IMG/VR virus record: IMGVR_UViG_3300008267_000007 | Location: 1-64,000 of that record | Reading direction: 5' to 3' (one strand) | From: a virus | DNA length: 64,000 nt | Shown here: piece by piece, positions 25,480-33,612 of the stretch | How positions within the stretch are numbered: position 1 is the stretch's first letter | Layout of the letters: every line of letters starts with the position of its first letter | Translations under genes and position numbers: made by a program | The notes under the pieces: model-generated | What the model was told of the DNA's origin: nothing | Database searches by the model: none | Seen by the model: the letters and a program-made list of their open reading frames with translations, nothing else

Positions 25480-26080
25480 AATAGAATTAATTAATTATTA
25501 TCTTTCAAAGAAAGATTCTAAAAAATACCTTGAAATAGGAGTATACAAGGGGCATAGCTACAACCATGTAGAAGCAAATATCAAAGATTCAGTAGATCCC
25601 GATGTAACAACACCGGCTGTATATCATTTAACATCTGATGACTTCTTTGAAAATGTAGCACCTACCTTAGACTATAAGTATAATGTAGTTTTTATTGATG
25701 GATTACATCATAGTGAACAAGTTAATAAAGATATTAAAAACTCTTTAAATTTTTTAGAGGAGGATGGTGTAATAGTATTACATGATTGTAACCCACAAAG
25801 TGAAATGAGACAAAGAGTGCCTGCAGATTTTGATATATGGGAATATGGCTGGAATGGAGATGTTTGGAAATCCATAGTGGATTTTAGAAAGAATAATTCT
25901 CACTTAAAGTATAACGTGTTTGTTATAAATGATGATGAGGGGTTAGGAATAATAAAATCAGGAATTGGAAAAGAATTGAAATTAAAAATACCTAAAGAGT
26001 TAGATTATGATTTTCTAGAAAAATATAGAATTGATTTACTGAATTTAATAACTTCTAAACAGTTTTATTTAAATGAATAG
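25472..26080 (+). CDS. SAM-dependent methyltransferase (family 24-like)
   Basis: 202 aa. YLEIGVYKGHSYNHVEA (19-35) is the SAM motif, YNVVFIDGLHHSEQVNKDI (69-87) holds the metal/His region, and GVIVLHDCNPQSE (102-114) the core ending, as in methyltransferase family 24. Overlaps both neighbours by 8 bases. Likely tailors a sugar in the cassette product. Confidence 0.88.
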   Translation: MDRIELINYYLSKKDSKKYLEIGVYKGHSYNHVEANIKDSVDPDVTTPAVYHLTSDDFFENVAPTLDYKYNVVFIDGLHHSEQVNKDIKNSLNFLEEDGVIVLHDCNPQSEMRQRVPADFDIWEYGWNGDVWKSIVDFRKNNSHLKYNVFVINDDEGLGIIKSGIGKELKLKIPKELDYDFLEKYRIDLLNLITSKQFYLNE

Positions 26081-26933
26081 TTGTATATTTACTACTCATG
26101 CTACTCTAAATTTGGAGCATGCTAATTATAGTTTGAAGTCCCTATTGGGGCTTCAAAATTGTGATATAATATGGGATAATTTTGTAATCTATAATACCCA
26201 TGAACATGAACTTCCTAATGAAGACCTAATATCTCTAATCCAGAAATATGATACTAAGAATTATATAAAAGAAATTTTAATTTTTCCTTATGACCCTGAT
26301 AGTAACAAGAAAAATCTACTTCAAGATATAAGAAATTGGTATGACATTTCACTTTCATTAGGGTGCCAAAATACTAAAGGTAAAACATTGTGGTTAAAAT
26401 CAGACTATTGTGTATCTAATAATTTTAACGAGATATTTTTAGAAAATAATCTTAACAATTGTATGTGGTCTCTGCCTACATTAGGGGCTAAACAAAAAAT
26501 TAGTTATGATACCATATTAACAAAACTTAATTTACCTGAGTTCACTCCATCAGATTTTGAAACGTATTATAGGGGAGGAGATAATCCTCATAATACTTTA
26601 CCTAATGAAGAAGTATCACCTAATGGGGAAATGGATTATCACCCATCTATAAATTATGTTTCTCACAATTATGTTCATGATTTTAATTTGCATGTTGTGT
26701 CTAATGATACTTTAGAATTAGGTAGAGAATTAGCCTATCACCCACAAGTATTTGACATGAATTCAACTTGGGGTGGGCCTCATAATTTATTCTATGGTTT
26801 AAAACAAAATGGAGTTTATTTTAATGGTGAATATAGAGCTTATGGTATTCATATGTTCCATGAAATAATTTCTGAAAATAGGTTGGAAGACCGAGGAGAT
26901 GATCGTAAATTACATATAGGAGAAAAATATTAA
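26073..26933 (+). CDS. glycosyltransferase-like protein
   Basis: 286 aa. GT-A-like: early ATLNLEHANYSLKSLLGLQN, ESE-free but with KTLWLKSDYCVS (near 109-120) where the metal site of GT-A proteins lies, and EMDYHPSINYVSHNYVHDFN later. No exact family match; assigned from fold-like pattern and location. Confidence 0.6.
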   Translation: MNSCIFTTHATLNLEHANYSLKSLLGLQNCDIIWDNFVIYNTHEHELPNEDLISLIQKYDTKNYIKEILIFPYDPDSNKKNLLQDIRNWYDISLSLGCQNTKGKTLWLKSDYCVSNNFNEIFLENNLNNCMWSLPTLGAKQKISYDTILTKLNLPEFTPSDFETYYRGGDNPHNTLPNEEVSPNGEMDYHPSINYVSHNYVHDFNLHVVSNDTLELGRELAYHPQVFDMNSTWGGPHNLFYGLKQNGVYFNGEYRAYGIHMFHEIISENRLEDRGDDRKLHIGEKY

Positions 26934-26936
26934 ATT

Positions 26937-27383
26937 ATGATATTAATTTCACATAGAGGGAATATTAATGGTAAAAATACTGAAAGAGAAAATCACCCTG
27001 ACTATATTGATGAAGCTATAGCTTTGGGTTATGATGTAGAGATTGATATTTGGGTAGTTGATTCAGATATAATGCTAGGTCATGATGAACCTCAGTATAA
27101 AGTAACAAGTAAATGGTTAGAACAAAGACTTCATAAACTATGGATACATTGTAAGAATACACCTGCTTTAGAATACGCCAACTATTTTCATGATAGAGAA
27201 GACCTAACTTACTTTTGGCATGAGAATGATATAGCTACACTAACAAGTAAAGGTGATATATGGGTATACCCTGGTAAACAACCTATTGAAAATAGTATTG
27301 CAGTGATGCCTGAAATTTGTAATGACGATGTTACACATTGTAAGGGGGTATGTAGTGATTATATAGAAAACTATAAGAAATGA
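26937..27383 (+). CDS. glycerophosphodiester phosphodiesterase / PI-PLC-like protein
   Basis: 148 aa. ISHRGNINGKNTERENHPDY (3-22) with His-Arg, VEIDIWVVDSDIMLGHDEP (35-53) with the catalytic Glu-Asp and His, and LWIHCKN (72-78) match the N-terminal half of the GDPD/PI-PLC barrel. It is about half the usual 250 aa, so probably a reduced form. Such proteins occur in polysaccharide clusters and may add or remove a glycerophosphate. Confidence 0.75.
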   Translation: MILISHRGNINGKNTERENHPDYIDEAIALGYDVEIDIWVVDSDIMLGHDEPQYKVTSKWLEQRLHKLWIHCKNTPALEYANYFHDREDLTYFWHENDIATLTSKGDIWVYPGKQPIENSIAVMPEICNDDVTHCKGVCSDYIENYKK

Positions 27384-28093
27384 AAATAGCAATTTGCATA
27401 AGTGGTCAGCCCAGAAATTTTAAACATGGTTATGAAAGTTTAAAAACTCATTTTTTAGACAAGTATGATTGTGATATTTACTTCCATACTTGGAAAACTG
27501 ATAGTTTTGAATCAACTAATTTCGGGTTTGGTAATCATCAATATAATTTTGATAGAGATGATTATTATAGTTTAAATTTTATATATCAACCTAAAAATCA
27601 TATTTTAGAAAGTCCTATAACATTTGATGCTAGTGATTATAAATGTCCAATTTGGAGACAACCCCTAAATAATACATTAAGTATGTTTTATTCTACATAC
27701 AAGTCATTTCAACTAATTGAAGGTGATTATGATTATGTTGTTAGAACTAGATTTGATGTAGATTATTCTAAATTTAATTTGGAATTTCCAAAAGAAGGTA
27801 TTATATTACCTGAATGGAATACAGATAGTAGAGTCAAATCCAGAGGTTATTATGATGTGTTTGCCTTGGGCAAACCCGAAGATATGAAAGTATACTCACA
27901 AGTATTTTCAAATGTTATATCATATGTAACTAATGATGAAAATTTCCTTAACTTCCTAACAGGAGGCTGGCCAGGACAAGATTCACCATTACGAAATGAA
28001 TATTTGTTGAAATGGCATCTATTAAAAAATAACATTAAAGTAAAAGAACTACCAACATTAGAAACAAAAGCTGATGTTGGTCTAATAAGATAA
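27380..28093 (+). CDS. glycosyltransferase-like protein (polysaccharide type)
   Basis: 237 aa. MKIAICISGQPRNFKHGYES and CDIYFHTWKTD, then DYDYVVRTRFDVDYSKF (near 116-132) with a DxD-like site. I recall this pattern from proteins of capsule and phage glycan clusters. Its ATG overlaps the stop of the GDPD-like gene (ATGA). Confidence 0.75.
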   Translation: MKIAICISGQPRNFKHGYESLKTHFLDKYDCDIYFHTWKTDSFESTNFGFGNHQYNFDRDDYYSLNFIYQPKNHILESPITFDASDYKCPIWRQPLNNTLSMFYSTYKSFQLIEGDYDYVVRTRFDVDYSKFNLEFPKEGIILPEWNTDSRVKSRGYYDVFALGKPEDMKVYSQVFSNVISYVTNDENFLNFLTGGWPGQDSPLRNEYLLKWHLLKNNIKVKELPTLETKADVGLIR

Positions 28094-28094
28094 T

Positions 28095-29009
28095 ATGAAA
28101 GGAGTTATAACAATATTTGCATTACCTCAAGAATTAGAAGACTTAGCATTAACCCTATATAATCTAAAACGTAATTCAATTTACCTAGACCCCCAAAATG
28201 AGTATTTAGTAGATATAACAATGTGTCTATCAGATGAGTTAACAGATTGGGATAAATCTAAATTGCCAAAAGACTATATTGAACAACGAACTATTGAGTT
28301 ATGTAATAAGTTTTTAGATTGGTGTAAATATGATTTGAATATCGAAAAAGAAGATCGTATATTAGGATGTGTTTCACAAAGGAGATATAGTTTAGGTAAA
28401 CATGAAGATGCTGATTTCTTTATTTGGTTAGATTGTGATTTTATATTTAAAGATATTACATTACAATACATGACATATGCTTATGAAAATCTAAAATTAA
28501 CAGGAGTAGAGGATTTTATTATAACACCTCAATTTGTTAGACAATGGGATGCATCATGGGATATATTAGTTAATGAAAAATTTATAAATCATCCTCTATA
28601 TTACCATGAATCAGCAGATGTTTATATTGATACTCTTCCCCAAAATGATGAAATACAAATTAAACATATTAATGATATTAAATTTGCAGGAGGTTGGTTC
28701 ACATTAATATCAGGCAAATTATTAAGAGAAATAACCATTCCTGAATCTTTAGGCCATTATGGCTTAGAGGATAATTTTGTTATAGAATGTTCTAAAATAT
28801 TAAAACAAAGAGGTATAGGTGTGTCTCAATTTGTATTAGAGGGGCTTGTTATAGGTGAGAGTTATACCCATCGTCCAAATGGAACTATTAAAAACTTTAT
28901 TGCAAGTAGAAATCGAAAATTAGAATTTACTCAAATAGCTCAAAATAATTTTCCAATTGAATTAAATAAATTTTATGAAAGAAGTAACAGTAGTACTAAC
29001 AGCTTGTAA
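28095..29009 (+). CDS. glycosyltransferase-like protein
   Basis: 304 aa. DADFFIWLDCDFIFKD (near 109-124) is a DxD-type metal site; AGGWFTLISGKLLREI and GLEDNFVIECSKIL give the acceptor-side Gly/Glu-Asp motif seen in GT-A enzymes. The first 100 residues are unique. It overlaps the next gene by 35 bases in another frame. Confidence 0.7.
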   Translation: MKGVITIFALPQELEDLALTLYNLKRNSIYLDPQNEYLVDITMCLSDELTDWDKSKLPKDYIEQRTIELCNKFLDWCKYDLNIEKEDRILGCVSQRRYSLGKHEDADFFIWLDCDFIFKDITLQYMTYAYENLKLTGVEDFIITPQFVRQWDASWDILVNEKFINHPLYYHESADVYIDTLPQNDEIQIKHINDIKFAGGWFTLISGKLLREITIPESLGHYGLEDNFVIECSKILKQRGIGVSQFVLEGLVIGESYTHRPNGTIKNFIASRNRKLEFTQIAQNNFPIELNKFYERSNSSTNSL

Positions 29010-29664
29010 TAGAGCAGATTTATTAGAAAAAACTTTAGATAGTTTTTTTCAAATGAACACTTACCCAATTAAGCGTTTCATTATTATAGACGATGGAATG
29101 AATTTTGGTTGTAATGATTTTGTTAAGTCCCAATATGATTTCCCTATAGAACTTATATATAATGACCCTAAATTATTTCAAATTAGATCAATCGATGCTG
29201 CTTATTCATTGGTTGACACTGATTATGTATTTCATATGGAAGAAGATTGGTTATTCTTAAAACCAGGATTTATTGAAGACTCAATGTCAGTATTAGAAGA
29301 GGATCCTAACATATTACAAGTATGGTTAAGAGGAATTGATGATACAACCTTACCTCATCCTTGGCATCCTGACATGTATGAAGTCAATGGAAAGCAATTA
29401 GTTATGAATCAACAAGTTGGAATGTGGGGAGGAATAAGCTTCAATCCTGGACTAAATAGATTAAGTGATTGGAAATCATTTCCTGAGGGATATAATGGAT
29501 GTGAAAGAATAACACCAGCTGAATTAAGTGGTGGAGTAACTTTGGAATGCGATGTATCAATTGAATATATGAAACGAGGTAGAATAACTATGAGATTTCT
29601 TGAATCCTATATAGAACACATAGGGTGGGATAGACACATAGTTGATGGGGTTAATGGTAAATAA
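28975..29664 (+). CDS. glycosyltransferase family 2-like
   Basis: 229 aa. VTVVLTACNRADLLEKTLDSF (4-24), RFIIIDDGMN (34-43), and VFHMEEDWLFLKPGF (near 85-99) are the GT2 nucleotide and metal motifs. The start overlaps the 3' end of the previous gene; ATG 28975 is the first in-frame start before the GT2 core. Confidence 0.85.
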   Translation: MKEVTVVLTACNRADLLEKTLDSFFQMNTYPIKRFIIIDDGMNFGCNDFVKSQYDFPIELIYNDPKLFQIRSIDAAYSLVDTDYVFHMEEDWLFLKPGFIEDSMSVLEEDPNILQVWLRGIDDTTLPHPWHPDMYEVNGKQLVMNQQVGMWGGISFNPGLNRLSDWKSFPEGYNGCERITPAELSGGVTLECDVSIEYMKRGRITMRFLESYIEHIGWDRHIVDGVNGK

Positions 29665-29674
29665 AAAATAAAAC

Positions 29675-30853
29675 ATGTATAAAACATCTGACATATCAAT
29701 TGTAATACCTAGTTACAATAACCTAGAATACCTAAAATCAGTTTACAAATCAGTTAGAGAAATATCTAAAGATATTGAATTAATTCTATATGATGATAAT
29801 AGTGATGATGGTACTAGAGAATGGCTTTTAGGATTAGAAAAAGAAGAAAATGACATAATTGAAACTTTTGATAAAAAGGTTGGTCATCCCGTTCTATATG
29901 ATGTAGGGTTTAATTTAACTGAGAGAAAAATTATAGGTATACTTCATGCTGACATGATTGTCCATAAAGATTTCTTTACAAACATACTGAAACACATTAA
30001 TCGCAATACTGTAGTATGTGGGACTTGTGCCGAACCCCCAATCCACCCACCAGGAAATGAGAAGTATATCTTGGATGCTGGTTTTTATCCTAATGAGTTT
30101 AATCAATCTACTTTTAATAATTTTTATGAAACTTTAAATAAGGGGGAAACTAATAATGGTATATTTGCTCCTTGGTTTTTATTGAAAGAAGATTATATTA
30201 GAATTATAGGGAAGCATGATACTTCATTTTTTTATTGTGAAGATGTTGATATGTTTAATAGAATGGTAATAGTAGGGTTTAATATAATACAAAGTAGAGA
30301 TGCATTAGTGTATCATTTTACACAGCGTGGTCATAAGTTCGAAAAGGGTGTTATAGGAAAAGTACAACATGATTACCAAGATAGAGTCAATAAAGACACC
30401 AGAAATTATATAAGAAAGTGGGGTAGCATGTATAAATTCGATGTAAACCATCGTCCAATACCTTCACCTAAATATAATATAGCATTTGTAATTAAAAATT
30501 GTAATTACAACATATTAGAGACATTAGAACCATGGTGTGACAGAATCTATATAGAAGATGAAATGCAAGTATTAACTTCCCATTACATTGAAAAAGAGCA
30601 ACCTAACACCAGCTTTGACTTAACAAAACGTGTAATGACAATTGAATACAACGACCCAATAGGGGAGAATGATATAGTTGTAGAATTTAACTACTTACAA
30701 CTCACTCCTGAGTCATGGGGCATGCTTCAACAATTACCTAATATAATAAAAGATAATGGAGAGGTAGGAGAATTTGAATTAGACATATTCAAAATAACTA
30801 TTAACTCAATGGTTGAAAGTCAAAATGATTTAATAACTTTACCAACTAATTAA
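29675..30853 (+). CDS. glycosyltransferase family 2 with C-terminal extension
   Basis: 392 aa. N-terminal GT2 domain: ISIVIPSYNNLEYLKSVYKS (7-26), LILYDDNSDDGTREWL, GILHADMIVHKDF (near 88-100) as DxD-like metal site, and FFYCEDVDMFNRM (184-196) with the catalytic ED. Residues 260-392 form an unassigned domain beginning KYNIAFVIKNCNYNILET. Last gene of the cassette; a TATTTATA box follows. Confidence 0.9.
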   Translation: MYKTSDISIVIPSYNNLEYLKSVYKSVREISKDIELILYDDNSDDGTREWLLGLEKEENDIIETFDKKVGHPVLYDVGFNLTERKIIGILHADMIVHKDFFTNILKHINRNTVVCGTCAEPPIHPPGNEKYILDAGFYPNEFNQSTFNNFYETLNKGETNNGIFAPWFLLKEDYIRIIGKHDTSFFYCEDVDMFNRMVIVGFNIIQSRDALVYHFTQRGHKFEKGVIGKVQHDYQDRVNKDTRNYIRKWGSMYKFDVNHRPIPSPKYNIAFVIKNCNYNILETLEPWCDRIYIEDEMQVLTSHYIEKEQPNTSFDLTKRVMTIEYNDPIGENDIVVEFNYLQLTPESWGMLQQLPNIIKDNGEVGEFELDIFKITINSMVESQNDLITLPTN

Positions 30854-30861
30854 TATTTATA
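30854..30861 (+). promoter_or_regulatory. candidate late promoter box TATTTATA
   Basis: TATTTATA 14 bases before the 30876 start. Same box as at 17550, 32034, 33151, 56821, 59995 and (TATTTATG) 62795. Confidence 0.4.
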
Positions 30862-30875
30862 TCAAAACAAAAATT

Positions 30876-31295
30876 ATGGGATTCAAATTACGTGATTTCT
30901 TCTTAAATGAAGAATTTCTTAACGAAGAAGGTGAATTAAATTATAATGCCACTTACGGAGGTGAAAACTTTAAAGTTGTGGTTGATGTAAATAAAAATCC
31001 AACTAAAAAAGGTATTAAAGTTAAATTCTTTCCTATTAATGAAGCAGGACAAGTGTTAACCAATTTATCACCTGAAGAAGTAGATACACTACAAAATAGC
31101 ATTGCAACTACCGTGTCTAAGAAATTTGCTGAATTTGGTCTAGAATTTGACCGTGATACTGATGCACCAGATAAAGGAGCAGCTAACTTTCAAATACCAC
31201 TAGACTCAGTATTTACATTTATTAGAGATAAAATATTAGGTGGAGGTGAAGAAAAATCAACAACAGGTTCTGAAGATGAAGAAGCAGTCGCCTAA
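30876..31295 (+). CDS. hypothetical protein with capsid-targeting-like N-terminus
   Basis: 139 aa. The N-terminus MGFKLRDFFLNEEFLNEE has the alternation of a hydrophobic helix and LxE that T4 head protease (gp21) cuts in its internal proteins; the 32061 and 33178 proteins begin with a similar NLKQFLAEGKLLKE. The body is beta-rich and acidic (GENFKVVVDVNKNP; AANFQIPLDSVF). I infer, without proof, an internal head protein. Confidence 0.65.
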   Translation: MGFKLRDFFLNEEFLNEEGELNYNATYGGENFKVVVDVNKNPTKKGIKVKFFPINEAGQVLTNLSPEEVDTLQNSIATTVSKKFAEFGLEFDRDTDAPDKGAANFQIPLDSVFTFIRDKILGGGEEKSTTGSEDEEAVA

Positions 31296-31602
31296 CATAG
31301 TATTTTTAGAGTATAGTTTAAGGGGTATTATGGACACCATTTTTACCCCTAAAATACAACATCTACTGTTTGAAACAGTTGTGGAAGGGATAAAATTAGC
31401 CCTTAGGAGTAATAAAAAGGAATTTACTATTTGTAGTATAAATCACCTTGAAGTGAATATAACTATACCAAAGGCTGGTTTTGTCTCTGCTTTAAAATCA
31501 GCATTAGACCATTTTATTAAAACTGAAGATTATCTAAAGTGTTCTCAAATTAATGAATTAATCCAAGAAGCAAATGGACAAAGAACTACAAAACAATCTT
31601 GA
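31276..31602 (+). CDS. hypothetical protein
   Basis: 108 aa from ATG 31276 (MKKQSPNIVFLEYSL...), overlapping the previous stop by 20 bases; the GTG at 31240 is less likely. The C-terminus FIKTEDYLKCSQINELI is related to YYESIEDYEQCSKVNNLL of the 34394 protein, so the two probably share a helical domain. Function unknown. Confidence 0.7.
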   Translation: MKKQSPNIVFLEYSLRGIMDTIFTPKIQHLLFETVVEGIKLALRSNKKEFTICSINHLEVNITIPKAGFVSALKSALDHFIKTEDYLKCSQINELIQEANGQRTTKQS

Positions 31603-32002
31603 AGAAGGCTTTGAAAAGTTATTTAATACTCCTGTTATATTAAAAAAACAAAGACAGAATAAAGCATTAAAGAAGAAAGCCTTATTTATATCTCTAATAG
31701 AGCAGTATGAAACTTCAATAATCAAATCTGCTAGATTACAAGCCGAATTTGGTATTGATTTATTTGAATACGAAGAAGCATTTTATAGCATTATAGACAA
31801 ATTGATGGTATTAATGTGGGGTGAAAGTGGATATGATTTAATTGCTTTCTATTTACATGAAAGAATAGCATTAGATGGTTCAATTAATCATTTATTTCAA
31901 ATGAACGAGGATGGAACTGAATCTGAAGTTGAATTAAACACACCAGAAGATCTTTATAGCTACTTAATAAAAATAAATCCAAATTTTTTAAACGAAAAAT
32001 AA
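31574..32002 (+). CDS. hypothetical protein
   Basis: 142 aa. Basic patch KKQRQNKALKKKALF near 24-38, then amphipathic helices (ALFISLIEQYETSIIKSAR) and an acidic end. The start overlaps the previous gene by 29 bases. No function recognised. Confidence 0.65.
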   Translation: MDKELQNNLEEGFEKLFNTPVILKKQRQNKALKKKALFISLIEQYETSIIKSARLQAEFGIDLFEYEEAFYSIIDKLMVLMWGESGYDLIAFYLHERIALDGSINHLFQMNEDGTESEVELNTPEDLYSYLIKINPNFLNEK

Positions 32003-32003
32003 G

Positions 32004-32035
32004 TTTGGCAATCTAACTTACCTTTCGTATATTTA
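32004..32035 (+). promoter_or_regulatory. phage promoter, TTTG-N20-TATATTTA (TCGTATATT class)
   Basis: TTTG 32004-32007, 20-base spacer, TATATTTA 32028-32035 preceded by TTTCG. Nearly identical to the promoter at 33121-33152. Confidence 0.85.
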
Positions 32036-32041
32036 TTTATA
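32034..32041 (+). promoter_or_regulatory. candidate late promoter box TATTTATA overlapping the early promoter
   Basis: TATTTATA starts in the last bases of the TATATTTA element and ends 19 bases before the 32061 start, suggesting a tandem early/late control. Confidence 0.4.
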
Positions 32042-32060
32042 TAATTTAAAAATATAAAAC

Positions 32061-32402
32061 ATGAATAATAACTTTAATTTAAAACAATTCCTTGCTGAAG
32101 GGAAATTATTAAAAGAAGAACAAGAAGGAAATATTACTGAATCTGAAAAAAAATTATACGGTATTGAAAAAAATTATTCACCATATGAATTTGGACCATT
32201 TACATATGAAGAAGCTAAAGCTAAAGCTCAACAGTATATGAGTGAAGATCCTTATAGTATGTTTCAACCTAGACTATATAACGATATGCGTGATGAATTG
32301 CCTGCTAATGAGAGAATGGGTATGCCTATTATAGATAAAGATGGCAATCTTTATGATACTGATAGTACACCTTTTAGTCAAGGTGATTTAGCAGATTACT
32401 AA
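32061..32402 (+). CDS. hypothetical protein with capsid-targeting-like N-terminus
   Basis: 113 aa. Starts MNNNFNLKQFLAEGKLLKEE, almost the same as the 33178 protein (MENTFNLKQFLAEGKLLKEN), while the bodies differ. The N-terminal helix followed by LLKE or FLAE fits T4 capsid-targeting peptides cut at LxE. The rest is acidic and Tyr-rich. Own promoter and terminator. Inferred internal head protein; not proven. Confidence 0.75.
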   Translation: MNNNFNLKQFLAEGKLLKEEQEGNITESEKKLYGIEKNYSPYEFGPFTYEEAKAKAQQYMSEDPYSMFQPRLYNDMRDELPANERMGMPIIDKDGNLYDTDSTPFSQGDLADY

Positions 32403-32417
32403 ATTAAATCTCTTTAC

Positions 32418-32475
32418 ATACAAACTAATTTGGCTCCCGTAGGGAGCCTTATTACATTTCAATAAAAAATTATGG
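32418..32475 (+). repeat. 58-bp perfect direct repeat, copy 1 (includes a terminator)
   Basis: Identical to 33555-33612. It covers the 3' flank of the CTS-like gene, the GGCTCCC hairpin, and the first bases of the next gene, so the whole unit was duplicated. Confidence 0.9.
32432..32448 (+). terminator. intrinsic terminator
   Basis: GGCTCCCGTAGGGAGCC, 7-bp stem with a 3-base loop, followed by TTATTACATTT. Repeated at 33569-33585. Confidence 0.75.
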
Positions 32476-33119
32476 CTAGAGCCGCGAAGATATATAGCAA
32501 AGAAGATTTACTTCGTGCTATGAAAGTTACAAAATCAATTAGAGCAGCAGCACGATATCTTAATTGTTCATACCAACATATTAAACCTTACTTTAAATCA
32601 TATCGAATAGATGATAGTGATATAAATTCACCTACACTATTCGATCTACATAAAAACCAATTAGGAAAAGGCATCCCTAAATTTCTAAAACATCATGGTA
32701 AGGAACCTGATTTAAAGAAAATATTAAATGGTGAGTTATACACTGAATCATTCAGTATAGATAAATTCAAACGTCGTTTAATTCAAGAAGCTATATTAGC
32801 TGAGGAATGTACATGCTGTGGATTCAAAGAGCAACGAGTATCAGATTATCGAGTACCATTACTAATTAATTTTAAGGATTATAATAAACGTAATTGGAAA
32901 CAAGACAATTTAGAATTCCTTTGCTATAACTGCTACTTTTTGACTATAGGAGATGTATTTACTAAAAAACAAGAACAAGGTATAGAAGACTATATGGACG
33001 TTCCTAAAACACAACAAATAACATGGGAATTAGATAGTTATGCTGAAGAACACTTCAGGTCATTGGGTTTGATGGACGATGACGATAAAGAGGATGATTT
33101 TGTCTCTTATAATAAATAA
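32472..33119 (+). CDS. HNH-type endonuclease-like protein, degenerate active site
   Basis: 215 aa. Residues 1-45 look like a helix-turn-helix (SIRAAARYLNCSYQHIKPYF). Residues 112-160 have a zinc scaffold CTCCGF ... NLEFLCYNCYFL, as in HNH nucleases, but the first catalytic His position reads LLINFKDYN, so it may be inactive or only DNA binding. It sits between two copies of a duplicated promoter/terminator unit, a place where homing nucleases are often found. Confidence 0.65.
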   Translation: MARAAKIYSKEDLLRAMKVTKSIRAAARYLNCSYQHIKPYFKSYRIDDSDINSPTLFDLHKNQLGKGIPKFLKHHGKEPDLKKILNGELYTESFSIDKFKRRLIQEAILAEECTCCGFKEQRVSDYRVPLLINFKDYNKRNWKQDNLEFLCYNCYFLTIGDVFTKKQEQGIEDYMDVPKTQQITWELDSYAEEHFRSLGLMDDDDKEDDFVSYNK

Positions 33120-33120
33120 A

Positions 33121-33152
33121 TTTGACAATCTAACTTTTATTTCGTATATTTA
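33121..33152 (+). promoter_or_regulatory. phage promoter, TTTG-N20-TATATTTA (TCGTATATT class)
   Basis: TTTG 33121-33124 and TATATTTA 33145-33152, 20 bases apart; the region to the ATG is about 85% identical to 32004-32060. Confidence 0.85.
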
Positions 33153-33158
33153 TTTATA
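33151..33158 (+). promoter_or_regulatory. candidate late promoter box TATTTATA overlapping the early promoter
   Basis: Same arrangement as at 32034-32041: TATTTATA ends 19 bases before the 33178 start. Confidence 0.4.
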
Positions 33159-33177
33159 TAATTTAAAAACATAAAAA

Positions 33178-33546
33178 ATGGAAAATACATTTAATTTAAA
33201 ACAATTTCTTGCTGAAGGTAAATTATTGAAAGAGAATACTTTAAAGAACGATATTGAAGACTTTAAAAATTCTATTGAAATTGATAATTATCAAAGATCT
33301 GATGATGATGATTATGAAGAGGCTGAGGCTGATTTAGAATTCTTTTTAGATATGTACCCTGAATATAAAGGTAGAGAAGAAGAAATTCAACAGATCTTAA
33401 ATTCTCCTTCAACTCTCTCTCCTAATGTTGCTCTCTCTAATAAAGAAGATATTAAAAATCAAATAAAAGACTTAACAACTAAGTATATGGCTGGGGATTC
33501 ATCAGTATTACCTCAATTAAAAGCTTTACAATCTAAATTAAGATAA
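33178..33546 (+). CDS. hypothetical protein with capsid-targeting-like N-terminus
   Basis: 122 aa. MENTFNLKQFLAEGKLLKEN leads into an acidic helical body with a Pro/Ser-rich middle (NSPSTLSPNVALSN) and a basic C-terminus (LKALQSKLR). The N-terminus is shared with the 32061 protein and the upstream promoter is the sister copy. Inferred internal head protein. Confidence 0.75.
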   Translation: MENTFNLKQFLAEGKLLKENTLKNDIEDFKNSIEIDNYQRSDDDDYEEAEADLEFFLDMYPEYKGREEEIQQILNSPSTLSPNVALSNKEDIKNQIKDLTTKYMAGDSSVLPQLKALQSKLR

Positions 33547-33554
33547 AAGTTTAT

Positions 33555-33612
33555 ATACAAACTAATTTGGCTCCCGTAGGGAGCCTTATTACATTTCAAT
33601 AAAAAATTATGG
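33555..33612 (+). repeat. 58-bp perfect direct repeat, copy 2 (includes a terminator)
   Basis: Identical to 32418-32475, 1137 bases away. Ends with the first bases of the 33609 gene. Confidence 0.9.
33569..33585 (+). terminator. intrinsic terminator
   Basis: Same GGCTCCCGTAGGGAGCC hairpin as at 32432, within the second repeat copy. Confidence 0.75.
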
